In this document: piece by piece, positions 1 to 10,400 of the stretch
How the letters are laid out: each line of letters opens with the position of its first letter
How positions within the stretch are numbered: the stretch's first letter is position 1
Assembly: GCA_016946835.1 (NCBI GenBank)
Contig: JACVTC010000182.1
Span: 1-64,000, forward strand
Source of the DNA: Neocallimastix lanati (nom. inval.)
Lineage: Eukaryota > Neocallimastigomycota > Neocallimastigomycetes > Neocallimastigales > Neocallimastigaceae
DNA: 64,000 bases
Direction: 5' to 3'
Notes under the pieces: generated by a model
What the model was told of the DNA's origin: nothing
Database searches by the model: none
Seen by the model: the letters and a program-made list of their open reading frames with translations, nothing else
Program-made: the position numbers and the translations under genes

Positions 1-146
1 CGAACCCTCTTTTCTTTTTAAGACATGATCTACAAGTAAAATATTGCTCAGCTATGGGATGTCTTGAAACTCCTTTACCTTATCTATTAAAAAAGGAAAA
101 ATCACTTTTAATTCCAGATAATCAAAATGATATACGAATTGTTATG

Positions 147-258
147 ATTTCGGTTTTGAAAAAGGTCCAGAATTAGATTTTTATAAAAAAGAGCTCTTCA
201 ATGAAGCTCTCTCTAAAGGATTTTATTATAATAACACGAAGATTGTTTCCTTCACCTA
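147..258 (+). pseudogene. Fragment of an unidentified decayed gene
   Basis: One frame on the + strand reads as ordinary protein for about 35 codons, including PELDFYKKELFNEAL, and then stops at a TAG near 257. The sequence before it (1-146) also looks coding but changes frame and carries stops. I do not recognise the family. Codon use is richer in G and C than the surrounding spacer, which is why I treat it as a coding relic and not chance. It may belong with the small ORF at 580-876, separated from it by A/T tracts. Confidence 0.3.
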
Positions 259-344
259 GATATTGACGCACAAATTCAAAGAAGCTTTAAAAAATGAAAA
301 TTCTCTAAATTTAATGAAGAAGATTATGGTAAAAAAAAAAAAAA

Positions 345-575
345 AAAAAATTTAATTTATATATTTATTTATATATTTATTTATTTATTTTTATTTATTT
401 ATTTTTTATTTATTTATTTATTTCAAATATTAAAAATTAAAAAAAATTTAATTATATATATTTATTTATTTATATATTTATTTATTTATTTCTATTTATT
501 ATTTATTTATTTATTTATTTTTTATTTATTTATTTATTTATTTCAAATATTAAAAATTAAAAAAAAAAAATTAGA
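345..575. repeat. TTTA-rich low-complexity tract, tandemly duplicated (about 120 bp)
   Basis: A TTTA microsatellite block followed by the same short A/T tail occurs twice. The tail starts near 422 and again near 542, so the period is close to 120 bp. No coding potential is visible. Confidence 0.7.
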
Positions 576-579
576 AAAA

Positions 580-876
580 ATGGAAGATGTCTTTGTTGAT
601 GATAATGATCAACAATTAAGTATGCCTGTTGCTGTCGTAAAACTTTTTAATAAAATTTCCTTTAGAAGAATTACAATGGATCTTGTTCTTCCTAGTTCTT
701 TGTGGATCGCAACTCATGGAATTACCTTAGATGGGGACGTTAGTTTAACTCAAAAACCTTATATGAGAAATCTTATTGACAAAGCAAAGTTCTTTTATAG
801 CCACCTATTAATTTCAGATTTTATTAGAACATCGGAACAATATAATACTTATTCTTTATTGAATATGACATGTTAA
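580..876 (+). CDS. Hypothetical protein, 98 aa
   Basis: This is an open frame from ATG to TAA with mixed, protein-like composition, unlike the homopolymer-driven ORFs nearby. It begins MEDVFVDDNDQQ and contains a hydrophobic mid-section (SSLWIATHGITL), but shows no signal peptide or motif I recognise. It follows the decayed coding fragment at 147-258 in the same orientation, so it could be the 3' part of a broken larger gene. Function unknown. The start is simply the first ATG after an A-rich leader. Confidence 0.4.
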   Translation: MEDVFVDDNDQQLSMPVAVVKLFNKISFRRITMDLVLPSSLWIATHGITLDGDVSLTQKPYMRNLIDKAKFFYSHLLISDFIRTSEQYNTYSLLNMTC

Positions 877-1233
877 TCAACAATAATATATAATTTTTAA
901 ATAATTAAAAAATAACCTAAAAGTGGATATTTACCTATAATAATAAGTGATGTTTTGATGTTTAAATAAATAGAAATAATAAATAATATACAATTAAAAA
1001 TATTAAATATGTAGGATAATAACTATTATAATTGTTATCCCAAGTATAACAATATAAGAATAAATAAATAAATATAAAAAAAGGAAAAAATTCTCTATTT
1101 AAATATATAAATAATAAATAAATAAACAAGCAAATAAATAAAATAAAATAAAAATAAAAATAAAAATAAAATAAATATAAAATAAATATAAAAATAAAAA
1201 ATAAAATAAATATAAAATAAATATAAAAATAAA

Positions 1234-1280
<47 letters not shown>

Positions 1281-1729
1281 GTATTAAAAAAAATACTTAT
1301 TTGCATTCCTTTTTTCTATTTTTACCAATCTTGATTTTGATTTCAAAATTTAGTATAAATTTGTAGAGAAAGATATCTATTTTATTCTATCTAGTGAAAT
1401 TAAATTATATTTATGTGTAATAATGAATTTAATACTATTATAATGTAAAGATGAATGCATTCTTGAATGTATAAAAATCACTTTCAGTTTTATTACTTTT
1501 TTTAATATTAATATAAATATTTTAAATTACTTATTTTATTTTAAAATACTAAAGAATTATATTTTAAAAATTTGTATTATAAAATAAGTTGCTCTCTTTA
1601 TGAACTTTATGAAAGTACTTTTTTTAATATATTACAAATTCCTTTTGTATTTTTATTTATTTATTTATTTATTTATTTTATTTGTAACAATTCTTTAGGA
1701 ATTATCGATTTAATCATGAAAGTAATTAA
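877..1729. other. AT-rich spacer with long poly-A
   Basis: I see no gene here. The stretch 1130-1279 is an A/T simple repeat ending in about 50 consecutive A residues (about 1229-1278). A reading frame through it on the minus strand is Phe/Tyr/Ile repeats only and is not a gene. Confidence 0.7.
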
Positions 1730-2350
1730 TTTCATCACCTTCATGTAAAGCATCTATATTTTTTTTTTTTCATTAATTAATTATTCGTAATAGAAATTTC
1801 ATCATTATAATTGATTAAATATCCAAAAATAATTTCTCTTTTGTTTCATCATTTTTTTTTTTTTTTTTTTTTTTTATTTTCCTGTTTCAAATTCATTTTG
1901 AATATTTTTTTTTTCCAAAATTTTTTAATTCTGTTAATATTTTTTCTTCATTAACTAATTTTAAAATATTATTTTCTCTTATATCATCTACATTAAAATT
2001 AATCATATTGGCTATTTTATAAAAACTATCCTATTCTTGTCCAATAAATTTCGGTTGAATTATGATATAATATCTGAATTCTTAATCATATATTAAGGAA
2101 AAAAATTTTTTTATCATGAATGCTTTTATACCCGTTATACCAATACTTTTAATCATTATATTCTAAAAGTTAATTTTTTCCATTATTGAATGTTTCTTAT
2201 TCTTTAATGTTAGATGTTTTTTTTTTTTTTTAAAAAAAAAAAATTATTTATTTTAAAAAATACTTTATTTTCATCCACTGTTAAACCAAATATTGATAAT
2301 ATTTTTTATCCTCTAACATAGAATATTCAACAAAACAATTTAATGAAGAA
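1730..2350 (-). pseudogene. Decayed unidentified gene, minus strand
   Basis: Reading the minus strand from about 2350 to 1870 gives protein-like blocks broken by T-tracts and stops. One block near 2100-1920 reads FYKIANMINFNVDDIREN followed by a charged helix-like segment, with two in-frame stops just before it. An upstream block near 2170 reads SIGITGIKAFMI. I do not recognise the family. The coherent stretches between lesions argue for a dead gene and against random AT-rich DNA, but this is a hand reading. Confidence 0.3.
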
Positions 2351-2492
2351 TGATATTATTTTTTTTTTTTTTTTGCTAATGGATATATTCTAGTCATGTA
2401 AAGAAAGAAACAAAGGTTACATATCCTTAATATTTAATTAAATCTTTTAAATATATTAATTACGTTATAAAAATTAAATATTAAAATGTAAT

Positions 2493-2606
2493 TGTGGCGT
2501 AAAAAATTTACTTCATAAATTACAAGTCACGATATATTTTATTACAACATAAAATTATGTAAATGTATCGATTATTTTATTTTGAATGCGTTGCATTTCG
2601 CAATTA
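2493..2606. mobile_element. Possible remnant of the GCATTTCGC-ended TIR element
   Basis: The stretch opens with TGTGGCGTAAAAAATTT and closes with GCGTTGCATTTCGCAATT. The second resembles the terminal motif of the TIR elements at 16268, 16933 and 29402. No clear target-site duplication is visible, so this is only a suggestion. Confidence 0.3.
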
Positions 2607-3212
2607 TTATATATATGTATTTAAAAAAAATATTTATCTTCCTAATAGTTAATTTACAGAATTAAAATTATAATTATTACTGTTAAAGTATTAAATAATA
2701 TAAATAAATAAGCTTAACAATTTAGGTTTATAATTAAATAATAGAAAATATAAATCATAAATATTTATGTAAAAACTAAACTTAAAATGTAAATTAACAT
2801 TATTTATGTTAATACATAATTAAATGTAGATCATTAGATTTATCATGAGCATGTAAATAATCTCTTTATTCTTGTTTATTCTTTATATAGTTTATATAAA
2901 AAATATTTGTTTATTCTTTAGACGAAAATTCGCGACTTTCGTAAATAAAATATTCTATAATAAATAAATAAATGTATGAATAATTAATAACTAAATAAAT
3001 TTCTTTAATAGATTAAGAGTCTCATTTGTACTCTTAACATTCTCATAAAACAAAAATAAAATAATATAAAATATCTTTAATAAAATAAAATAATAATTAA
3101 ATAAAATATAAATAAAATTGTTTAATATAACACAAAATTGTTTTTAATAAAACACAAAATCATTATAATACTAATTTTAAATTAAAATAAAAAAAAAAAT
3201 AATAAAATATTT

Positions 3213-3779
3213 ATGAACGAATCCTTATTTTTCAAAAAGGAAGCCATATTGAATGGCAAAAATTATAACAAATGGTATGATAGTTTAAAAGATGTCCTCG
3301 AAAAGGATGGCTTAGGGGAATATCTAATAAAGGATGTAGTAAAAGAAAAAGAAAAGGCCACGAATAGTAATGCGGACGATATAGAAAATGCAAAAAGGAA
3401 TAATACAAAAGTCCGCTACATCATAAAAAATACCATAGGTACCAAAATTTATGAGGACATAATCGGAATGACTACCCCTCGTGAAATAATCGAATATTTA
3501 GAAGGGGAGTACAAACTCAACGAAAACGATATGACTCAATGGATGAATAAATTAAGAGAGGTAAAAGCGAAGAAAGAGGAAGATATTCCATTTACCTTAA
3601 AAAGACTATTTAAATTATTTAAAGGTATGGAATCTTCCGGAAATAATATTTCTGAAAAGGAAAAAGTTAAATACATATTAAAATCATTGCCTACATGTTA
3701 CAAAAAGAAAATAACATTAAATAGCAATGAAACTGCTGAAAATCTTAGGACCACCATCGTAAACGACATAAATACCTGA
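3213..3779 (+). CDS. Copia-type (DUF4219/UBN2-like) Gag, 188 aa, of element C copy 1
   Basis: The N-terminus (residues about 12-35) has the LNGKNYNKWYDSLK and GLGEYL pattern typical of Ty1/copia-type Gag proteins. A UBN2-like helical segment follows, including ITLNSNETAENLRTTI near the end. It has no zinc knuckle and is short for a Gag. It stops at TGA 3777-3779. The same frame then stays open straight into the integrase at 3780-4844, so a single TGA separates them, and no protease, RT or RNase H lies between. A copia-type Gag beside a gypsy-type integrase suggests a chimera or a large internal deletion. The start is the first ATG, after an A-rich leader. Confidence 0.6.
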   Translation: MNESLFFKKEAILNGKNYNKWYDSLKDVLEKDGLGEYLIKDVVKEKEKATNSNADDIENAKRNNTKVRYIIKNTIGTKIYEDIIGMTTPREIIEYLEGEYKLNENDMTQWMNKLREVKAKKEEDIPFTLKRLFKLFKGMESSGNNISEKEKVKYILKSLPTCYKKKITLNSNETAENLRTTIVNDINT

Positions 3780-4844
3780 ATTTATGTCGACGATGTTACC
3801 CAAAATGGAAATGTCTCTGATGATCTAGCAGAAGACACCAGAAATAATTATAACAAGAAGCATTGGTTAGAAGTAGATGGTCTTCTGGTTAGAAAAGAAA
3901 ACCGTGAACAAATTTACATGCCCACAACGTTCAGGAAAACAATTATACAACTAAACCATGATTCGGAGTACGCAGGACACTTGGGAATTGATAAGACTTC
4001 GGACCTAGTATCTAGGAATTTCTACTGGCCGAAGATGAGAAAGGATATATCAGGCTACGTGAAAGCTTGTAGAACTTGCGCTACCAAGAAGGATGATCGC
4101 TATAAAGAATATGGCACTGCGGTAAGAAATCCGGTTGCAGAATTACCCTGGCAAGAGGTACAGTTAGATTTTATAACGAATCTGCCAGTGAAAAGTAGAG
4201 TAAGGACTGATAACGGTTATGTTTGGGAAACGAAGAGAGCAGGTTGTATTTTAGTATGCTGCGATAAATTAACCAAGATGATACACCTGATAGGATTCAA
4301 ACATGTGCCCAATACTAACGAGACTGCTGACGCATTCCTAAAGGAAATTTACAGGTTGCATGGATTCCCCAAAGTGGTTACAACTGATAGAGGAGTTCAA
4401 TTTACAAGTCAAGTATGGAAGGAGCTACTAGAGTTCTTCGGAACTGAAGTAAATCATGCTACCACTAGTCACCATGAGACAGTAGGCCAAGTAGAAAGGA
4501 ACAATGCCTATGTAGAAACTTATTTACGATGCTTTGTGGGAACCTACGATAATGAAAGCTGGATGGACTATTTATTTTTAGCAGAGTTCTGTTACAATAA
4601 TGCAATCCACGCTTCTACCCAACAATCTCCCTTCCTTACTTTATATAACTACCAGGTACACAACTCCCCAAAAACAGCTGACTTAGTGCACTCATTAGGC
4701 GAAGCAAAAATGATTGACAGTTTTGCTCACAACTTAGGAAACCTAAAGCACATTTTGGAGATCGCCCAAACAAGATACCTGGATAACATGGATAGGACTC
4801 ATACGGATAACTACCCCCAAATATGTACCCCGTGTTCCATGTGA
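3780..4844 (+). pseudogene. Ty3/gypsy integrase remnant of element C copy 1
   Basis: The open frame continues directly from the upstream Gag TGA; an internal ATG lies at 3918. It shows the HHCC zinc-binding region (HDSEYAGHLGIDKT ... CRTCATKK) and the DDE core, with Asp in LDFITNLP, Asp in TTDRGVQFTS and Glu in GQVERNN, then LYNYQVH. The C-terminal part is damaged. After RTHTDNYPQ the frame runs out of phase, and relative to the minus-strand copy at 61487-62990 about 130 bases are missing before the chromodomain segment. In life it would insert the element's cDNA into chromatin. Protease, RT and RNase H are absent, so this copy is dead. Confidence 0.85.
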
Positions 4845-5095
4845 GTGAATTGGAACCATTTTATAAATTACCCAAAACATTAGTGCCGGTTCCTGCGGGA
4901 AACCAAAAGATAATTCATATCCTTGGATCGAGGAAACACCAAGGATAGTATCAATATCTGGCTGCATACCAGAATGATAAACAAGAGTGGGTCAACGCCG
5001 ACGTGATCGACGACAATCCTCACTATGCTGAATTGCTAGAGGATTACCAAGATTTTAGTTATAGCCAGTTCATCGCTAACGTCGTCAACCATTAG
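4829..5095 (+). pseudogene. Chromodomain-like C-terminal tail of the element C polyprotein
   Basis: In the frame shifted from the integrase, the sequence reads VFHVSELEPFYKLP, then ILGSRKHQG, an in-frame TAG at 4946-4948, then a YQYL...EWVNADVID stretch, ending at TAG 5093-5095. The spacing of aromatic residues and the EW pair match a chromodomain as carried by chromovirus-type Ty3/gypsy integrases, which tethers integration to histone marks. The second copy on the minus strand (near 61500-61740) has the same tail with a stop at a different codon, so the family sequence is open but both copies here are broken. Confidence 0.7.
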
Positions 5096-5119
5096 TAGCT
5101 TGCTCCTTGGGAGAGGCCT

Positions 5120-5676
5120 TGTAACAGATACATGGTAACTTCAAGCCTATCCAATGATAGTTCTGTGGTTACGTAACGTATCTCTTAACAGTTAGCAATT
5201 TCGGCTAATCAAATAAAATCTTTTATTAATTTCGTATATTAAATTTTATTATTTCTATAATTAATTATATAGTTAAATACTAGTTAAATATATTTTATTT
5301 AGTGATTAGTAAACTAAGTTAAATTAAATTATTTACCAATCATAAAATTATTGACATGTATAAATAATAATTGAACTTGTAACTGTAACGCACTAGCGTT
5401 ACTACTAACGTAAATTGTTAAAAATAAATATTAATATTAATAAATAAAAATATAATTATTAAATAAATAAATTATCCTGTGTAAGCCCAATAACTAATAA
5501 CAGATAAAGTTATAAAGTGCTGCACTATACTCTAGTGTAATAGTAATAAATAATTATAATTAAAATTAATTCTAGTGTTTATTATTATCAACTCGAATAG
5601 AGAGGTGTTAAGTTATCTTAGCCTTAAAATTAATTATTATTCATTATATTAGTTAATAATAAACTTACCTTTTTCA
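5120..5676 (+). repeat. LTR of family C (3' LTR of element C copy 1)
   Basis: This block runs from TGTAACAG to TTTTTCA and matches, in inverse orientation, 60927-61486. In both places it begins about 25 bp after the stop of the chromodomain tail, as a 3' LTR should. Copy 2 ends TATTACA where copy 1 has TTTTTCA. No 5' LTR was found for either copy. It is followed after three bases by the family B LTR. Confidence 0.75.
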
Positions 5677-5679
5677 AAA

Positions 5680-6622
5680 TGTAATAATCATACTAAGTTC
5701 TATCACTAAATATGATTATTAACTTCAACTTAATGACTAATTCATTAAGTTGAGAAATAAAATAAAAATAAAAATTTTACCTAAAAACGAGTTTATTATA
5801 AAATTAATTATAATAACAACACAAAGAGCAAAAGAAGGAATATTTGAATAAATTTGTTTTAAAAAATATGTTTTTGAATAAAATGTTTTATTAATTTATT
5901 AAAGTTTAAAATATAAAATTGCTATTATTATAACTATATTTTTATAATAATAACTCTTGATTTCTTAAAGAGAAATCAAGAGCCCTTTTATATTTTTTTA
6001 TTAAATTAAGGTTAAATAAAAAGTTTTTCTAATCTTAAAAATTATCTTATCTAGAAAAAGATTAGAAGAAAAAACTAGATAAGTTTTGATCGATATTCTA
6101 TTCGTATCGATCATCGTATATATTAAGTAAAACCATAATATATTATTTTATATTTGGATAAAACCTTAATATATCGATTTTCTAAATTTTAATTTAGATC
6201 ATCAAATAAAAGGAAAAATAAATAATAACCGGAATGATCTAAATTATTCTATTTTTCTAAATATTATTTTTAAAATCTAATCTAAACTTATTAACATAAA
6301 ACTATCTTTAAAAAATACAGAAACTTATTAATTGTTCTTTTAAATGTATAATGTACAAAATAAATAAAACTAATTTTTACATTAACTTGATAATTAAATG
6401 AATAACTAAATAAAATTAATAATATTAATAAAAGAATATATAATAGTTATTTAAATAAATTTTTTAATATTATTTTAGTGTATGAATAATTATATTTTTA
6501 ATATATTTGATAATAATATTTCAATGTATGAATTAATTATAATTTAAATAAATTTATAATTATTATCAATAATTATAAAGACTAAGTAATTATTTATTAA
6601 TAAATAATTATTATTTCTTACA
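5680..6622 (-). repeat. Solo LTR of family B, diverged copy
   Basis: TGTAATAATC...TTCTTACA, the inverse of the LTR at 24498-25417 and similar to 27095-27980. A shared internal hairpin (ACTCTTGATTTC ... GAAATCAAGAG) lies near 5951-5980. The flanks are CAAAA on the left and CAGAA on the right, a 5-bp target-site duplication with one change. It was inserted at the very end of the family C LTR. Confidence 0.8.
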
Positions 6623-6628
6623 CAGAAA

Positions 6629-6940
6629 TGTTAAGGTTTTAGAGAATTAAATAAAAATAAAATAAGAAACACAAATTTTATTTATTTATTTATTATTTTT
6701 TTTATTTGATTTTATTTGATTAATTTTACTTTATTTTATTTGATGATTTTTAAAAATTGGTAGCAAAATTTACAACTATTTATACTTTTTTCAAGGCATA
6801 AAAGTTATTCTTGCCACTAAATTACATTTTATTTATTTTTTTTTTAAAAAAACTATTAAATTTAAATTGAATTTTATAATCAGTTATATAAAATTTAATT
6901 ATAACAATATAAATAAAATACATTTATAATATTAATAAAA

Positions 6941-6992
<52 letters not shown>

Positions 6993-7480
6993 CTATCTAA
7001 AATATTACTAATAAGAATTTATTTAATTGGCTATATTTTTTATTACAATCTGTTAAAATATTCAAATAAAAAATAAAAATACTATTCTAATATAAAGGTT
7101 TTTAATAAAATAAAATATTTTTCAATATAAAATAAAACATTTCGATATAAAATTTTATAATAAAAGTTAAAATATAATATATAAATTTTTAATTATCAAT
7201 ATATAAAAATATTATTAATACAAATTTTCATTATTAATATAAAAATAGAAAAAGTAAGATTTATTATTAATATTGCTAATATAAGTTTTAAATATATAAA
7301 AATATTACTATTAATATACGATTTAATATAAAATTATAAAGTTTAATATAATTTTTGATTTAATTTTTAATCTTTGAATTTAAAAATTTATTAAAGTACA
7401 AAAATAATAATGTACACATAATGTATTAGAAATAAATCGTAGATTTAATTAAGAATGCATTATTTAGTACATTCTTATCA
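6629..7480 (-). repeat. 3' LTR of element A
   Basis: 852 bp with TG/CA ends; on the minus strand TGATAAGAATG ... CCTTAACA. It holds a long T-run (about 6943-6987). It pairs with 13859-14702, and a solo copy is at 27984-28794. The bases just upstream on the minus strand (GGGGCATCT) are the likely polypurine priming region, which also survives as a scrap near 60318. Confidence 0.92.
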
Positions 7481-7498
7481 AGATGCCCCGACGAAGAC

Positions 7499-10400
7499 TC
7501 AAGCTTCTCTGTAAGCGGAGTTAAACTTTACTAAATTTTTAAAATGAACATTCCTATCGAGTTGTTTCCCAGTTTTCTGATCGATTAAGGTTGCCGTGTT
7601 GAATTGAATTTTTAAAATTTTAAATGGTCCATTGTAATATGGTTCTAGCTTAGTGCGGCTAAAGTTTCTAACAAGAACAAGATCACCAGCCTTTAATTCT
7701 TTTCCTTTTTTCATACTTATTTGTTCTTCTCGTCTTGTTGCCCAATACTTGTTAGCATTCTTCACATTTTCGCATGCTTCTCTAGTCCATTGATAATGAC
7801 GAACAAATTTTTCCATTAAAATTTCATCATACGATTTACCTGCATTTTCAATTGTTCTTATGGATATATCATAATGCTGTTGGTCTTCTCTTCCATATAC
7901 TAATTCAAAACTAGAATGTCCGGTAGCTGTGTTTTTGGTAGTTCGAAGTGCCCATAAAGCAGAAGGTAAAACTTCATCCCAATCTTGATTTTTCCTTCCT
8001 AATAAACGAAGCAATTTTCCAATTTCTTTATTTCGGTTTTCAGTGAGACCATTGGATTCAGAGTGATAGGTAGCTATGAATTTTACATAAACATCATAAA
8101 GATCAAGAAAGATTTTAGTCATATCAGAAGTGAATTGGACTCCATTATCCGTAGTAATAACTTGAGGCACACCATGTCTTGCAAAAACGTTTATTAAAAA
8201 TTTAATTATATCAGAGGAAGTTATGTTTTCAGCGGGTTCGGCTTCAACCCATTTGGTAAAGTAATCAACAGTTACTATAATATATTGATTATTATTTCTT
8301 GTTTTTGGTAACGGTCCTATAATATCTAATCCTAAATGCACAAAGGGACCCTCCACTTTAGTTGGATGGTTTTCGGTTGGTTCTGGATATGGTTGAGGAC
8401 GATTTAACTGGCATTTTTCACAATTACTAACAATTCTTTTGATATCTTTAATCATATGATTCCAATAAAAGTTTTTCTTAAGTCTTTGATATGTTTTGTA
8501 ATATCCTTCGTGGCCAATATTACGAGCTTCTAAAATTAATTTAAACCTTTCATTTTCGTCCGTTATTAATTTTCTATAATTTCCATTGTCGATAAAATAA
8601 TCTTCACCATCAATAACAGTAAACTTTTCATTAATAAATTCCTTTATAACTTTAGATAATAATTCTTCATTATTTCCATTAGTAATTTTTGTTAATAATA
8701 TCTTTCTCTCTTCCTTACTTTTCATTCTTGAAAGAGCATCAGCTAACACATTCTTTTTGCCTGATTCATATTTTATATTAATTCCGAGCATACTAGCGGT
8801 TAGACACCATCTTGTTTGCCTTGCATTCAAAGGTTCTTTATTCTTAAATAAACCAACTAATGGTTTATGATCTGTGTAAATAGTTGTAGGTAATGGATTT
8901 CCTTCAATATAAGATTTAAATTTAGTCATATAGTAAAACAAAGCGGTTCCTTCTAAATCGGTAATACCATAATTCTTTTCAGCTTTCTTTAAACTCCTAC
9001 TTATAAAGTGTATTGGATGCTCCTTACCGGTTTCTTCTTCTTTTTGTAAAAGAACTCCACCAATTCCATTATACGAAGCATCAGTTCTAATGATAAAAGG
9101 TTTGTCAAATGACGGAAATTTTAGAATAGGTGCATTGATTAATTTTTCTTTTAGGAGTTCAAAGCTTTCTTGTTGTTCTTTATTCCATTCATATTTAGTA
9201 TTCTTTTTCAATAATTTACATAAAGGTGAGGTAATTTGAGCATATTTAGGAATAAAGTCACGATAATATCCTATTGCTCCTAGAAATGATCTTAATTCAT
9301 GAATTGATGAAGGGGCTTCCCACTTCTTAATAGCTGTTATTTTACTTTCCATGGGACTTAATCCTTTAGTAGTAAGTTTGTGACCTAATACATCAACTTC
9401 AGTTTGAAGAAAATGGCACTTTTCAATATTAATTTTTAACTTGTTTTCTTTAAATACTTCTAATACTTGTTTAATATGAATTAAATGTTCTTCGATACTT
9501 TTTGAATAGATCAAAACATCATCAATAAATACATAAACAAATTCACCAATAAAAGGGAATAAAATTTTATTCATTTCTCTTTGGAAGGTTGAGGGAGCTC
9601 CAGTAAGTCCAAAAGGCATAACCTTAAATTGATAATTTCCAAACTTAGTAGTGAAAGTGGTTACTTCAACGCTTTCTTCATCCATTAAGATTTGGTGAAA
9701 ACCCGAAAATAAATCAAGAGTTGTAAATATTTTAGCTCCTCCGAGACTATCAAAAATTTCATCTATATGTGGAACTGAATAAGAATCTTTTTCTGTCATA
9801 TCATTGACTTTTCGGTAGTCAATGCACAAGCGCCACTTTCCATTGTGTTTTAGAATAAGTACTACTGGAGATGACCATTCTGAACAGGATGGTTCTATCA
9901 ATCCTTTCTTAATAAGTTTTGTAAGTTCTTCTTTTAAGATATCTGATTTTAATTTAGTTAACCTATAACTTCTTAATTTTACTGGCTTTGAATTTGCTTT
10001 TAAACGGATCTTATGTGGTGAAAGTTTAGAAGGAGTTAGTTCTTCTGTTGAAGTGGCAACTATGTCAATCATTTCTTTGAGAATTTTAATAATTTGTTCT
10101 TTATAATCTTTATTTAAGGTACTTAAAAATTCATCACTCTCAATAAATTCCATTGGAGTTAATTCCTTTATAATTTCCTTTTCATTATTCGTTTCTTTAA
10201 CTTTTCTAATAGTGCAAATTATACTTTCTTCATCATAATATTGATTATTTATTTTAGCTATTTCTTCGTATTCACTTTCTGACAAAAGTTTACATAAACT
10301 GTTTAAGGTCGGATGAATAAATAAACAATGATCGATTTGAGTTTTAAAGTTTATTAACATATCATAAAAAGAGTCTTCTTTCTCAATAATTCTAAAGTCC

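Noticed and set aside
962-1306. 114-codon minus-strand frame
   Set aside because: Translation of an A/T simple repeat (Phe/Tyr/Ile/Leu only); no protein-like composition.
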